DNA from: CAYUPI01 sp964446585
GTDB taxonomy: Bacteria > Verrucomicrobiota > Verrucomicrobiia > Limisphaerales > UBA8199
Direction of reading: 5' to 3'
Length of the DNA stretch: 58,112 nucleotides
NCBI GenBank assembly: GCA_964446585.1
Contig: CAYUPI010000037.1
Coordinates: forward strand, 1 to 58,112
The notes under the pieces were generated by a model, which searched no databases, had not been told where the DNA came from, and saw nothing but the letters and a program-made list of their open reading frames with translations. Position numbers and translations under genes: made by a program. Below, in pieces: positions 10,201 to 17,522 of the stretch; the first letter of the stretch is position 1, and each line of letters begins with the position of its first letter.

Positions 10201-10292
10201 AGGCGCCCGCAGTTCTTCAAAGCACGGCGACGCAGCAACCTAAGCCGTGAAATCGTTGAATCGTTGAATCGTTGAATCGTTGAATCAGCCAT
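7239..10292 (-). CDS. PVC-type heme-binding protein with dehydrogenase-like propeller (second copy)
   Basis: About 1017 residues, same architecture as the copy at 2.2-5.1 kb. It has a secretion signal (CGRLALSCMFASTSVVGAAG), then a propeller (FDENGRLFVVEMRDYSEM; VRKIVFTGFGAGMGDK), then HEAT-like repeats (VRYQLALTLGEFNRQGRAG). The C-terminal heme domain has CISCH followed by GEGYALGPDLVTVKNTG and ends at YVIETKDDESYIGL...MPEGLEAGL. It probably acts in the periplasm on an unidentified electron donor. The start is uncertain. The ATG at 10292 would translate a (gttgaatc)n repeat as TIQRFNDSTIS, while a TTG a little downstream would skip it. The two copies are clearly diverged, so this is an old duplication rather than a recent one. 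Confidence 0.9.
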   Translation of the reverse strand: MADSTIQRFNDSTISRLRLLRRRALKNCGRLALSCMFASTSVVGAAGPAGPPLDHKDLPRVPPVEATNALKTFHLKKGFHLELVAAEPLVEDPIAMCFDENGRLFVVEMRDYSEMREVHPHLGRIRMLEDTNGDGIFDKATIFADDLPWPTGLIWYGGGLFVAASPDILYFKDTNGDGVADVRKIVFTGFGAGMGDKLNVQALLNSLTWGLDNRIHGQTASNGGKVVPAAQPDAKPLNLSGRDFYFDPRTMVMETETGGGQYGMCYDDRGRRFVCSNSHHIQTFMYEARYGERNRFYNMPPALVDIPVDGPAAEVYRISPEEQWRVIRTKWRVTGVVPGLIEGGGRASGYFTSATGITIFRGNGWPNENLGDAFVADCGSNLVHRKKVRHDGVALVAERPPDEQKVEFLASTDLWFRPVQLANAPDGTLYVADMYREVIEHPWSLPDSIKRLLDLNAGNDRGRIYRVVPDGYKQPKLPRLGKASTKELVATLEHPNGWHRDTAARLLYERQDKAAVPHLIDLLAQSESALARMHALYALEGLGAFKEGQILIALNDTDATVREHAIKLSEKFKAAASEKLWARLQQMAKDSSSSVRYQLALTLGEFNRQGRAGALATIAVRDLDSSWTRAAILSSLSDGSGEMFALLAADASVCGSKAGQDFLRELVNLVGAMNRPTEVGKVLEFVDKVNEPGLRFALVRALGEGLHRAGGSLDRTGGKVGDVFASAAKVAVDAAAAEAVRVQAIELLRLTSYGDSGSRLLSLLDSEHPQAVQLAAIVALGRFADAQVGPELAKRWGTLTPRLRSEALAALLARAERARTLLEAIVAGTIQRSVLDTMQTKFLMNHRDNGVRELAAKALAAQPTSSRQQVIDGLTPALNFKGDRARGKKIYEERCISCHQLGGEGYALGPDLVTVKNTGREKMLVNILDPNREVRPEYVSYVIETKDDESYIGLVVNETATAVTLRQAYGKEDVIRRANIRKMQSSSQSLMPEGLEAGLASQDLADLLEYIETAEAK
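10249..10286. repeat. Tandem repeat of the 8-mer gttgaatc at the 5' end of a gene
   Basis: Four perfect tandem units of gttgaatc occupy 10255-10286, with a degenerate half unit before them (10249-10254). The repeat lies just inside the ATG at 10292 of the heme-binding protein gene, before the part that looks like a signal peptide. It therefore either adds junk residues to the N-terminus or shows that the true start is further downstream. Confidence 0.9.
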
Positions 10293-10388
10293 GTAGCGCC
10301 TGCACAGAAAATTTTCTCGAAAATGCGCGATTCTGGAATCTCGATATCTTTTTGCCACCATCTTCTTGACTAAGAGCCTTACGCCCAA

Positions 10389-10414
10389 TTTTGGATTTTG
10401 GATGTTGGATTTTT
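10389..10414. repeat. Short-period island (ttggatttt units) between two genes
   Basis: Two and a half irregular copies of ttggatttt/ttggatg lie in the short space between the response regulator gene and the upstream end of the heme-binding protein gene. They belong to the same class of period 6-10 islands seen at other gene edges here. No promoter or terminator is evident. Confidence 0.6.
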
Positions 10415-10454
10415 CGATCAGAGGATTACGTCGTCCCCTGCAACAGAGTCCAGG

Positions 10455-10928
10455 CTACGGTCTGGGCAGCTCGTTGATCCCGAGCCAGTAACGGGCGATG
10501 GCTTGGATTGTCTCGGCATATTTGCGTGGGTCTGTCGGCTTGATCACGTAGCTGTTCACGCCCAGCTTGTAACTTTCGATTAACTCGATGCTGACCTTCG
10601 AGGAGGTCAAGACGACGATAGGAATGCCGCGGGTCCGCTCGTCGGTTTTAAGTCCTCGCAACACGTGCAATCCTCCGAGACCCTGAAGTTTGAGATCCAA
10701 TAAGATGAGCCTGGGCGCGGCGCCGGCCCCTTTGCTTGCGGAAACGCTGGAACACGTGATGTAGTCGAGAGCTTCTGCGCCGCCAGTGACGTGCTCGACG
10801 CGGGGGGCAAGGCCGCAGTTGGCAAGGGCGCGCAAGGTCAACTCCGCGTCCGTCGGGTCATCTTCAACCAGCAGGACATCCGTAAACTCACTCAAGTCCG
10901 GGGCATTGGCTTGAAGCGCAGCGTTCAT
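10455..10928 (-). CDS. Single-domain response regulator
   Basis: A 157-residue receiver domain with no output domain. It shows the acidic pair (LLVEDDPTDAELTL), the phospho-acceptor Asp in LILLDLKL, the Thr/Ser switch in VVLTSS and the conserved Lys in VIKPTDP. The spacing and the DxxDAELTLRAL start resemble Rcp1-type stand-alone regulators, which pair with hybrid histidine kinases or phytochromes. No kinase lies in this window. The upstream flank towards carB holds a REP-type hairpin pair. Confidence 0.9.
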   Translation of the reverse strand: MNAALQANAPDLSEFTDVLLVEDDPTDAELTLRALANCGLAPRVEHVTGGAEALDYITCSSVSASKGAGAAPRLILLDLKLQGLGGLHVLRGLKTDERTRGIPIVVLTSSKVSIELIESYKLGVNSYVIKPTDPRKYAETIQAIARYWLGINELPRP

Positions 10929-11012
10929 CTCTCGCCAGCGATAATCACGCGCCCGGGTTAAAACTCAAACCAAAAAAACCTTAGAGAGTGTTTGGAAAAC
11001 CTGTTTGCGTTT

Positions 11013-11097
11013 TAGGAGGCGAGGTAACGAGGCTCAAATTTCCTTTATTTATCGGGCGGTTTCACAAGAGATCAGAGCCTCGTTCCCTCGGCTCCTA
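11013..11097. repeat. REP-type inverted hairpin pair A (BIME-like)
   Basis: Two 24-base arms (11013-11036 and 11074-11097) are inverted copies matching at 21 of 24 positions. Read outward-in, each arm is TAGGAGsCGAGGkAACGAGG followed by CTC. Each arm also folds alone: GAGCC pairs with GGCTC, then GA faces GA, then a G-C pair closes a GTAA or GGAA loop. The right arm starts with GTAG; the left has TTAG. The element fills the space between the carB stop and the response regulator start. Its upper-stem G-C pair is a C-G pair in elements B and C, which is compensatory. Confidence 0.85.
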
Positions 11098-11115
11098 CAA
11101 TTTCAAGATACGCTC

Positions 11116-12909
11116 TTAATGGTACTCCTGCAGCGTCTTGACTTCGTAGCCCTTGTTGCGTAAGGCAGCGATGCCGAGCGCGGCGGCTTTAGCCCCGCTG
11201 AGCGTGGTCATGATCGGCGTGCCGGTATAAACGGCGGTGGTGCGGATTTTCACTTCGTCAGCGCGCGGGCTCTGGCCGGCGGGTGTGTTAATGACAAGCT
11301 GGATTTCGCGGTTTTTCAAAAGATCCACGGCGTTGGGCCGGCCCTCGGCGAGCTTGAAAACGTGCTGCACCTTCAAGCCGGCCCTTTGCAGCACGGCCGC
11401 CGTGCCTCCCGTCGCCACCAACTCAAATCCCATTTCCGCGAATTGCCGGGCCACTCCAGCCGCTTCCGGTTTATGCGCATCGCTCACGCTGATGAACACG
11501 CGGCCACTCAACGGCAGCGGGGCGCCCGCGGCCATTTGCGATTTGGCATACGCCATGCCGAGGTCCGCGTCCAGACCCATCACCTCGCCTGTTGACCGCA
11601 TCTCGGGCGAGAGCAAAATATCCTGGCCGTGAAACCGGTTGAATGGGAAGACCGATTCTTTCACCGCCCAGTATTTGGGCCAGATTTCCTCCGTGAAACC
11701 GAGTTGCTTCAAAGTTTTCCCGGCCATGACTTTCGCCGCCAGTTTGGCCAGCGGCACGCCGATGGCTTTGCTGACGAATGGCACGGTCCGCGACGCGCGG
11801 GGATTGACTTCGAGCACGTACACCGCTTCCCCTTTCACCGCGTATTGCACGTTCATCAGGCCGATCACGTCCAGCTCCCGCGCCATCCGCTGCGTGTATT
11901 CGCGAATGACCTGAATTACCTTGGGGGAAAGCGTGTGGGGCGGCAGGACCATCGCTGCATCACCTGAATGAACCCCGGCGAACTCGATGTGCTCCAGGAT
12001 GCCGCCGATGACAACTGTGCCCCCCCGGCCATGGTCAAATCGGCCCACATCCGCAACGCAATCCACATCCACTTCCGTGGCATCCTCCAGGAATTGATCC
12101 ACCAGGACGGGCCGCTCCGGCGAGGCCTCCACCGCGAAGCGCATGTAATGCTGGAGTTCCGAGTCGGAATAGACAATCTGCATCGCGCGGCCTCCAAGCA
12201 CGAAGCTGGGCCGCACCAGAATCGGATAGCCCAGCGTCCTGGCCACCACCAGCGCCTCGGCCTCGCTCGTGGCGATGCCGTTGGGCGGTTGGGGAATATC
12301 GAGCTTGCGCAACATCGCCGCAAAGAGCTTGCGATCTTCGGCGACTTCGATGTTCTCGGGCGAAGTGCCGATGATGTTGACGCCGTTCTCTTGCAGGCCG
12401 AGCGCGAGATTGAGCGGCGTCTGGCCGCCGAACTGAGCGATGGCGCCCCAGCATTTCTCCCGTTCGTAGATGTGCAGCACGTCCTCGAGCGTGAGCGGCT
12501 CGAAGAAGAGCTTGTCGCTTGTATCGTAGTCCGTCGAGACGGTTTCCGGATTCGAATTCACCATCAGCGTTTCGAATCCATCCTCTTTCAGCGCGAAGGC
12601 GGCATGCACGCAGCAATAGTCAAATTCTATCCCCTGCCCGATCCGGTTCGGACCACCTCCCAGAATCATCACCTTTCGTTTGTCGAAGTTCTGGCGTGTC
12701 TCGTCATCGCCGCGATCGTAGGTCGAGTAATAATACGGAGTGTAGGCTTCGAATTCCGCCGCGCATGTATCCACGAGGCGATAGCTGGGAACAAGGCCGA
12801 GTTTCGTCCGTTCGGCACGGACCTGGTCTTCGGTGCGGCCGGTTAGATGGGCAATTTGCCGGTCGGAAAATCCGAGGGATTTGGCTCTGCTCAGTTGCTC
12901 TGGAGTCAT
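11116..12909 (-). CDS. carB: Carbamoyl-phosphate synthase large subunit, C-terminal half (split gene)
   Basis: About 597 residues covering only the second half of the usual roughly 1,070-residue CarB. It begins in the oligomerisation region (LGFSDRQIAHLTGRTEDQVR; VDTCAAEFEAYTPYYYSTY). It continues through the carbamoyl-phosphate ATP-grasp domain (MILGGGPNRIGQGIEFDYCC; GQTPLNLALGL; EVNPRASRTVPFVSKA) and ends with the MGS-like allosteric domain (VFISVSDAHKPEA; VINTPAGQSPRADEVKIRTT). It would use ATP and carbamate to make carbamoyl phosphate for pyrimidines and arginine. The ATG at 12909 is preferred over a TTG 12 bases upstream. The frame upstream to its stop at about 13003 shows no CarB homology, so this is a real short gene rather than a recent frameshift. 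No N-terminal half is in the window. Confidence 0.93.
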   Translation of the reverse strand: MTPEQLSRAKSLGFSDRQIAHLTGRTEDQVRAERTKLGLVPSYRLVDTCAAEFEAYTPYYYSTYDRGDDETRQNFDKRKVMILGGGPNRIGQGIEFDYCCVHAAFALKEDGFETLMVNSNPETVSTDYDTSDKLFFEPLTLEDVLHIYEREKCWGAIAQFGGQTPLNLALGLQENGVNIIGTSPENIEVAEDRKLFAAMLRKLDIPQPPNGIATSEAEALVVARTLGYPILVRPSFVLGGRAMQIVYSDSELQHYMRFAVEASPERPVLVDQFLEDATEVDVDCVADVGRFDHGRGGTVVIGGILEHIEFAGVHSGDAAMVLPPHTLSPKVIQVIREYTQRMARELDVIGLMNVQYAVKGEAVYVLEVNPRASRTVPFVSKAIGVPLAKLAAKVMAGKTLKQLGFTEEIWPKYWAVKESVFPFNRFHGQDILLSPEMRSTGEVMGLDADLGMAYAKSQMAAGAPLPLSGRVFISVSDAHKPEAAGVARQFAEMGFELVATGGTAAVLQRAGLKVQHVFKLAEGRPNAVDLLKNREIQLVINTPAGQSPRADEVKIRTTAVYTGTPIMTTLSGAKAAALGIAALRNKGYEVKTLQEYH

Positions 12910-13206
12910 TGGGCGCGTCAAAATCCGGCGAAGTAAGCCGGAAACCTGTCCCGGTGTCGAGGTTGGAATGCGGTGGAAGCAACCGCGATCAAATGTGCGG
13001 GATCAGTTATTTGTGTGCATCTTGACAACTGGCTGTTCGTGCCTTAACGATAATGACTTCCCGTATGCGCTAGTGTGGGGCGGGCTTGCTGTAGATAAAT
13101 AACAAGACCATAAATGTAGGAAGGCAGGTAAATCGATCCTCTCTATAAACCAAATAGGTGGCTCCAATCAGTTCGACCTGCATTTCGCCTGATGAGAAAG
13201 GCAGCT

Positions 13207-14922
13207 ATGACGAATCCCAAATTAAATCATCTGAAATCGTCTCAGTGCGGCGTCAGCCGGCGATCATTCCTGAGTGCGAGCACCCTCGGTGGAACGGCCC
13301 TGCTGGCTACAGGGTGGAGCGCGCTGTTGCGGACCACATCGAGCCACGCGGCAACTGCGGATGAAAACGAGCCGTGGTTTGAAGCGTCGATCCCTCAACT
13401 CCAGTCCCTCATGGCTGCGGGCGCGCTCACCAGCCGGGCGCTCACGCTGGCCTACTTGCAACGGATCAACCGGTTTAATCCGCTGCTCAATGCGGTGATC
13501 GAGACCAATCCCAGCGCGGTTGATCTCGCCACGCAACTGGACAACGAGCGGCGGGGCGGACAGGTGCGTGGGCCGCTGCACGGCATACCGCTGCTGTTGA
13601 AGGACAATATCGCCACTAACGACCACCTGCAGACCACGGCCGGTTCATTGGCCCTGCTTAACAGCCGGGTAGCTGCCGACGCGCCCCTCACCAGTCGTTT
13701 GCGTGCGGCCGGAGCTGTCATCCTGGGCAAAGCGAATCTTTCCGAGTGGGCAAATTTCCGCGGGTTCGCGCCGTGCCCCTCGTCCTGGACCTGTTTGAAC
13801 GGGTGGAGCGGACGCGGGGGTTTCACGCAGAACCCATATATTTTGAACTGGACTGCCTGCGGTTCAAGTTCGGGCTCAGCCGTTGCGGCGGCCACCAATC
13901 TTTGCGCGGCGGCAGTAGGTACAGAAACAGACGGTTCGATCACCTGTCCGGCCTCCAACAATCTGATTGTCGGCCTTAAGCCCACCGTCGGGTTGGTTTC
14001 CCAAGATGGCATTATCCCGATCGCCCACAGCCAGGACACGGCTGGACCGATGGGCCGAACGGTAACGGATGTGGCCATACTCCTGGGTGCGCTTCAAACT
14101 CCATTCGGGTCGGTGGCAGGAGCCAGCTTGCCCCGAGAGTACACTCAGTTCCTGAGGCGTGGAACGCTTCGAGGCGCGCGCATCGGAGTGGACCGCAGGT
14201 TCTTTACCCTCGACTATGGTGGTGAGCCTCCGTTTGATGCGGTGGCGGAGCACGCCATCGACGTGATGCGAAGCCTCGGCGCGACGATTGTAGATCCAGT
14301 GGACTCGGGAGACCTATTTTCGATCGGTCAAGCGGAATTCACGGTGCTGCTTTTCGAATTTAAGGCGCAAGTGGCGCAGTATCTCGCCGGCCTCAGTCAT
14401 ACTTCCATGCGCACGCTGACCGACTTGCTCGCCTTCAACGACGCGCATTGCCCGCAGGAAATGAAATTTTACGGCCAGGAGATTTTCGAACTGGCGGAGC
14501 AAACCACCGGTGATTTGAGTGACCCGGACTACGTGGCCGCGCGGGCGCTTTGTGTTCGGCTCAGCCGCGCACAGGGAATTGATGCCGCGATTCAAAGGCA
14601 ACAATTGGACGCGATCATCACGCCCACCTGGAGCGGCGGAACCTCGCTGCCTGCGGTTGCAGGTTATCCCAATATCTCCGTGCCGGTAGCGATAGCGGAT
14701 GATGGCCGGCCAGCGGGCATTTGGATGTACAGTGGGTTCCTGCAAGAACCCAAACTCCTGGCGCTGGCCTACGATCTTGAACAGGAGATTCAACCTCGCG
14801 TCCAGCCCAGGTTTGTGGGCACGCCACCCGACTGGGCCGATGCCGGAGTCTGTGCCTCGTTGCCCAAACCGCACGACCACGGACATATCTGGAGGAATAA
14901 ACCTCTCCGCCCGAATTGGTGA
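13207..14922 (+). CDS. Tat-exported amidase-signature family hydrolase
   Basis: A 571-residue amidase of the Ser-cisSer-Lys type. The catalytic Lys lies in LLLKDNIAT, the cis-Ser in CGSSSGSAVAAAT, and the nucleophilic Ser in ETDGSITCPAS. It also has the usual GLKPTVGLVSQDGIIPIAHS segment. A twin-arginine signal is visible at the start (SRRSFLSASTLGGTALLATG), so it should be periplasmic. The start at 13207 is preferred because AGAAAGG sits 6 bases upstream; an ATG at 13192 is the alternative. The substrate cannot be read from sequence. The preceding 300 bases (12910-13206) contain no gene and presumably hold the promoters of this gene and carB. Confidence 0.92.
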   Translation: MTNPKLNHLKSSQCGVSRRSFLSASTLGGTALLATGWSALLRTTSSHAATADENEPWFEASIPQLQSLMAAGALTSRALTLAYLQRINRFNPLLNAVIETNPSAVDLATQLDNERRGGQVRGPLHGIPLLLKDNIATNDHLQTTAGSLALLNSRVAADAPLTSRLRAAGAVILGKANLSEWANFRGFAPCPSSWTCLNGWSGRGGFTQNPYILNWTACGSSSGSAVAAATNLCAAAVGTETDGSITCPASNNLIVGLKPTVGLVSQDGIIPIAHSQDTAGPMGRTVTDVAILLGALQTPFGSVAGASLPREYTQFLRRGTLRGARIGVDRRFFTLDYGGEPPFDAVAEHAIDVMRSLGATIVDPVDSGDLFSIGQAEFTVLLFEFKAQVAQYLAGLSHTSMRTLTDLLAFNDAHCPQEMKFYGQEIFELAEQTTGDLSDPDYVAARALCVRLSRAQGIDAAIQRQQLDAIITPTWSGGTSLPAVAGYPNISVPVAIADDGRPAGIWMYSGFLQEPKLLALAYDLEQEIQPRVQPRFVGTPPDWADAGVCASLPKPHDHGHIWRNKPLRPNW

Positions 14923-15005
14923 TATGTTCATCGATCATCTTTGTCAGGCGCGGGAGCAAGAGTTAGGCGGTGTGGCCTGTCGCTCTCTCACTGTCGATCC
15001 CAAAA

Positions 15006-15812
15006 TCACGCAGCAGATGCTCCCGGGGTTGATGCCGAGGCACGAACCGAAATTGAACCGGTCAGAATGTGGCCGCAGGGAACAAATCCAGCCTTCTGAA
15101 GCGTCTTGCGGGAAGGGATGTTCGTCGGACTGCAACGCGCTGCCGGAACACTCCCTTGCTCGTAGCATACTCTCTTCAACTCTTGCACCAAGTAACAGCC
15201 CAGTCCGCGCCTGCGGAATGGCTCTGCCACTTCCATGTAAATATCGCCATAGGGGCGGTTGTAATGGAAAAGGATGCCGCCGGTGGCAGCGATCTCGCCT
15301 TCCGTCTCCAGAACCCAATCACCGACCGGCTCCACCTGGTGCGCAAACGTCCGCCCTGCATCGTCTGCAGTCGTGCGCCGAAAGACGGCTCGGTTTGGCG
15401 AGTGCCCCGTCGTGAGCCTGTCGTGGAAGAGAATGGACTCGCTTTCAATCTTCTGAGCGAACGTGTGCAACATTGCGGTCAACAACGGATCATTACTCTG
15501 TGTCTCAATCCTCTCGGCGTTGCAGGCTGTGAGCAGCGCGATGAACAGATCGAACATTTGCGAGCGGTAGGGCGGTGCCACAAAGAACTCGAACACAGCA
15601 GGCTTCCCCTTCCAGGGCCCACCAACTGCGACGGAGCCATAACCCGCGGCCACACCATCGGCCACGAGCAAATATGGCTCGGTCCAGCCTTTACGGGAAT
15701 GCAGCGAGTCGTGAATGATCTGGCAGTTCATCTCCTGCCGATACAGGTCACGCCAGGGAAGAATTTCCTGAACGTTCGTCACCGTGGCGCTGTGCTTGTG
15801 GATCTTCTGCAT
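15006..15812 (-). CDS. GNAT-family N-acetyltransferase
   Basis: A 268-residue protein whose C-terminal half is a GNAT domain. It shows the acetyl-CoA pyrophosphate-binding pattern RRRGLGCYLV after a strand-like DIYMEVAEPF, then SRKTLQKAGFVPCGHIL. The N-terminal half (WRDLYRQEMNCQIIHDSLHS; YGSVAVGGPW) looks like a diverged second GNAT-like domain. The acceptor is unknown. The start at 15812 lies 15 bases after the edge of an attC-like site, and a longer reading from 15878 would run through that site and is rejected. GNAT genes are common integron cassette cargo, which fits this position. Confidence 0.8.
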   Translation of the reverse strand: MQKIHKHSATVTNVQEILPWRDLYRQEMNCQIIHDSLHSRKGWTEPYLLVADGVAAGYGSVAVGGPWKGKPAVFEFFVAPPYRSQMFDLFIALLTACNAERIETQSNDPLLTAMLHTFAQKIESESILFHDRLTTGHSPNRAVFRRTTADDAGRTFAHQVEPVGDWVLETEGEIAATGGILFHYNRPYGDIYMEVAEPFRRRGLGCYLVQELKRVCYEQGSVPAARCSPTNIPSRKTLQKAGFVPCGHILTGSISVRASASTPGASAA

Positions 15813-15826
15813 GCGTGTTTGAAGGC

Positions 15827-15951
15827 GTCTAACGGCGCGCCCCGCCTGCGGCCGCCGCAATCGCCAGGTCGCCTGCAAGAGTCGCGAGCCAATGCTCCCG
15901 CACCGTCCGCCTGCTCAGCGGGGCGGCGGCTCGCCGCCCCGCCTGTTAGAC
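15827..15951 (-). other. attC-like recombination site (candidate integron cassette boundary)
   Basis: A 125-base imperfect palindrome bounded by GTCTAAC (15827-15833) and GTTAGAC (15945-15951). These two are perfect reverse complements and fit the RYYYAAC and GTTRRRY core consensus of attC sites. Inside, GGCG and GCCGCCGC recur at similar distances from both ends with unpaired bases between, and the length is within the known attC range. On the minus strand it begins 11 bases after the stop of the small lipoprotein gene and ends 15 bases before the GNAT start, as in a cassette array. No integrase gene and no second complete site were found nearby. Confidence 0.5.
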
Positions 15952-15961
15952 CACTTCGTCT

Positions 15962-16174
15962 TCACCTGACATTGCTTGGAAGCGGGTTGCCTTTGGTGAA
16001 ATAAGCGTCGTGTCCGATCTTGGCCGACTTCTGCTGGACATCGACCGTATCCCTCGCAATGACAACGAGAGAGATTCGATGAGCATGTGAACGACCGGTC
16101 GCATGGGCGCAGCCATACACCAGTGCCAGCAACAGGAGAACCGTAACGATCCTCAAGCCCGCTTTCGTTTTCAT
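15962..16174 (-). CDS. Small putative lipoprotein (70 aa)
   Basis: A 70-residue protein with a lysine-rich start, a hydrophobic stretch and a lipobox-like LVYGC (MKTKAGLRIVTVLLLLALVY then GC), suggesting a lipid-anchored envelope protein. The remainder (DTVDVQQKSAKIGHDAYFTK) matches nothing I recognise. The ATG at 16174 begins the signal peptide directly; an upstream start at 16324 only adds non-hydrophobic sequence. Its stop lies 11 bases from the attC-like site, so it may be a gene cassette. Small envelope proteins of unknown function are common in cassettes. Confidence 0.55.
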   Translation of the reverse strand: MKTKAGLRIVTVLLLLALVYGCAHATGRSHAHRISLVVIARDTVDVQQKSAKIGHDAYFTKGNPLPSNVR

Positions 16175-16401
16175 TGCATCCGAGTGCCCGCAGTCCACTA
16201 ACCTGTAGCAGTCTATCCGCAATGCCCTAGCCAGCAAGCGTTCAAATTTCCGGAGGCGCGCGCACTGACCAAGAGAGAGGTGGAGCCCGAAACGTAAAGA
16301 CACGCGCTCGTCAGCCCGGCGCAACCGGAGCCAAAGCAGAGTGGAATCCTGGCTTGGCCATGCTCAGCGTTTGCGCTACGGTCGAGCCCATCTTGAACTG
16401 G

Positions 16402-17484
16402 ATGAACCTCGCGAAAACCATTCTTCTCGGATTTCTTTTCTGCGCGGAATCCGAGCTTCGCGCCGCCGACACTGCCAACTATTCCTCACGCCTTCCGCGC
16501 ACCAACCTTCTCGTTTTTCATCATCGTAAAGGAAACATCGAGCCAGTGAAGTCAAAGGCCGATTGGCAGAAGCGGCGGGCCGAGATCCTTTCCGGAATGC
16601 AGGAGATTATGGGGCCGTTGCCCGGGAGGGAGAAGCGATGCCCGCTGGAGATGAAAATCGAGACGGAGGTGGATTGCGGCTCCTACCTTCGCAGGTTCAT
16701 CACTTACTCCGCCGAGCCGGGTTCGCGTGTGCCCGCGTACCTGCTGGTTCCCAAGAGTGCGCTCGTGGGCCGCGCGCGGTCGCCTGCCATCCTGGCGCTC
16801 CACCCGACTGATATGGAATTCGGCTACCGTGTGGTGGTCGAACCGCTGCGTGACTACTATTCCATTTACGGGCACGACCTGGCCCAGCGCGGATTTGTCG
16901 TCCTGGCCCCCTCTTATCCGCTCCTGGCCAACTACAACCCCGACCTGAAAGCCCTGGGCTACCGCAGCGGGACGATGAAAGCGATTTGGGACAACATTCG
17001 CGGGCTGGATCTGCTGGAATCATTCACGTTCGTCAAGCCGCACCATTTCGGCGCCATCGGCCACTCACTCGGCGGCCATAACTCGATTTATACCGCCGTC
17101 TTCGACCAGCGTATCCGCGTGGTGGTCTCCAGTTGCGGCTTCGATTCGTTTCTCGATTACATGAATGGCAACATCAAAGGCTGGACCAGCGACCGCTACT
17201 TGCCGAAGTTGCTTGAGTATCAAAATCGCCTGGCTGAAATCCCATTCGATTTTCACGAGCTCATTGCCGCTCTGGCGCCGAGACCCGTCTTTATCAGCGC
17301 GCCGCTGGGAGACACCAATTTCAAATCAGCCAGCGTGGATGGTATCGTGAAAGCCGCTGAGCCGGTTTACCAACTCTACCGGGCGCCGGAACATTTGCGC
17401 GTGGAACACCCGGATTGCGGCCACGATTTCCCGCCCGATATCAGGGAAAAGGCCTACCGTTTCCTGGAACATTATGCGCGGTAG
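16402..17484 (+). CDS. Secreted alpha/beta hydrolase (dienelactone hydrolase / acetylxylan esterase-like)
   Basis: A 360-residue protein with an N-terminal signal peptide (MNLAKTILLGFLFCAESELR). The alpha/beta-hydrolase fold shows the nucleophile elbow GHSLGGHN, the oxyanion region AILALHPTDMEFGYR and a C-terminal His in HPDCGHDFP. An Asp in the GDTNFKS region could complete the triad. Related secreted esterases remove acetyl or other ester groups from plant polysaccharides. That role fits the glycoside hydrolases elsewhere in the window but is inferred. The start at 16402 was chosen for the signal peptide; an upstream ATG at 16354 is possible. Confidence 0.85.
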   Translation: MNLAKTILLGFLFCAESELRAADTANYSSRLPRTNLLVFHHRKGNIEPVKSKADWQKRRAEILSGMQEIMGPLPGREKRCPLEMKIETEVDCGSYLRRFITYSAEPGSRVPAYLLVPKSALVGRARSPAILALHPTDMEFGYRVVVEPLRDYYSIYGHDLAQRGFVVLAPSYPLLANYNPDLKALGYRSGTMKAIWDNIRGLDLLESFTFVKPHHFGAIGHSLGGHNSIYTAVFDQRIRVVVSSCGFDSFLDYMNGNIKGWTSDRYLPKLLEYQNRLAEIPFDFHELIAALAPRPVFISAPLGDTNFKSASVDGIVKAAEPVYQLYRAPEHLRVEHPDCGHDFPPDIREKAYRFLEHYAR

Positions 17485-17522
17485 GGGAAAGGTGGCCCTA
17501 GAATAAGAGCGTGGCCTCATAT

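Noticed and set aside
11968..12846. 292-residue plus-strand frame opposite carB
   Set aside because: Antisense to conserved ATP-grasp codons; composition typical of reverse reading.
12910..13005. Possible frameshift or truncation upstream of the short carB
   Set aside because: The frame was followed to its stop at about 13003; it shows no CarB-like residues, so a recent frameshift is not supported and a split gene is preferred.
15069..16004. 311-residue plus-strand frame over the GNAT gene and attC-like site
   Set aside because: It would read through the hairpin-rich site and is antisense to a clear GNAT domain.
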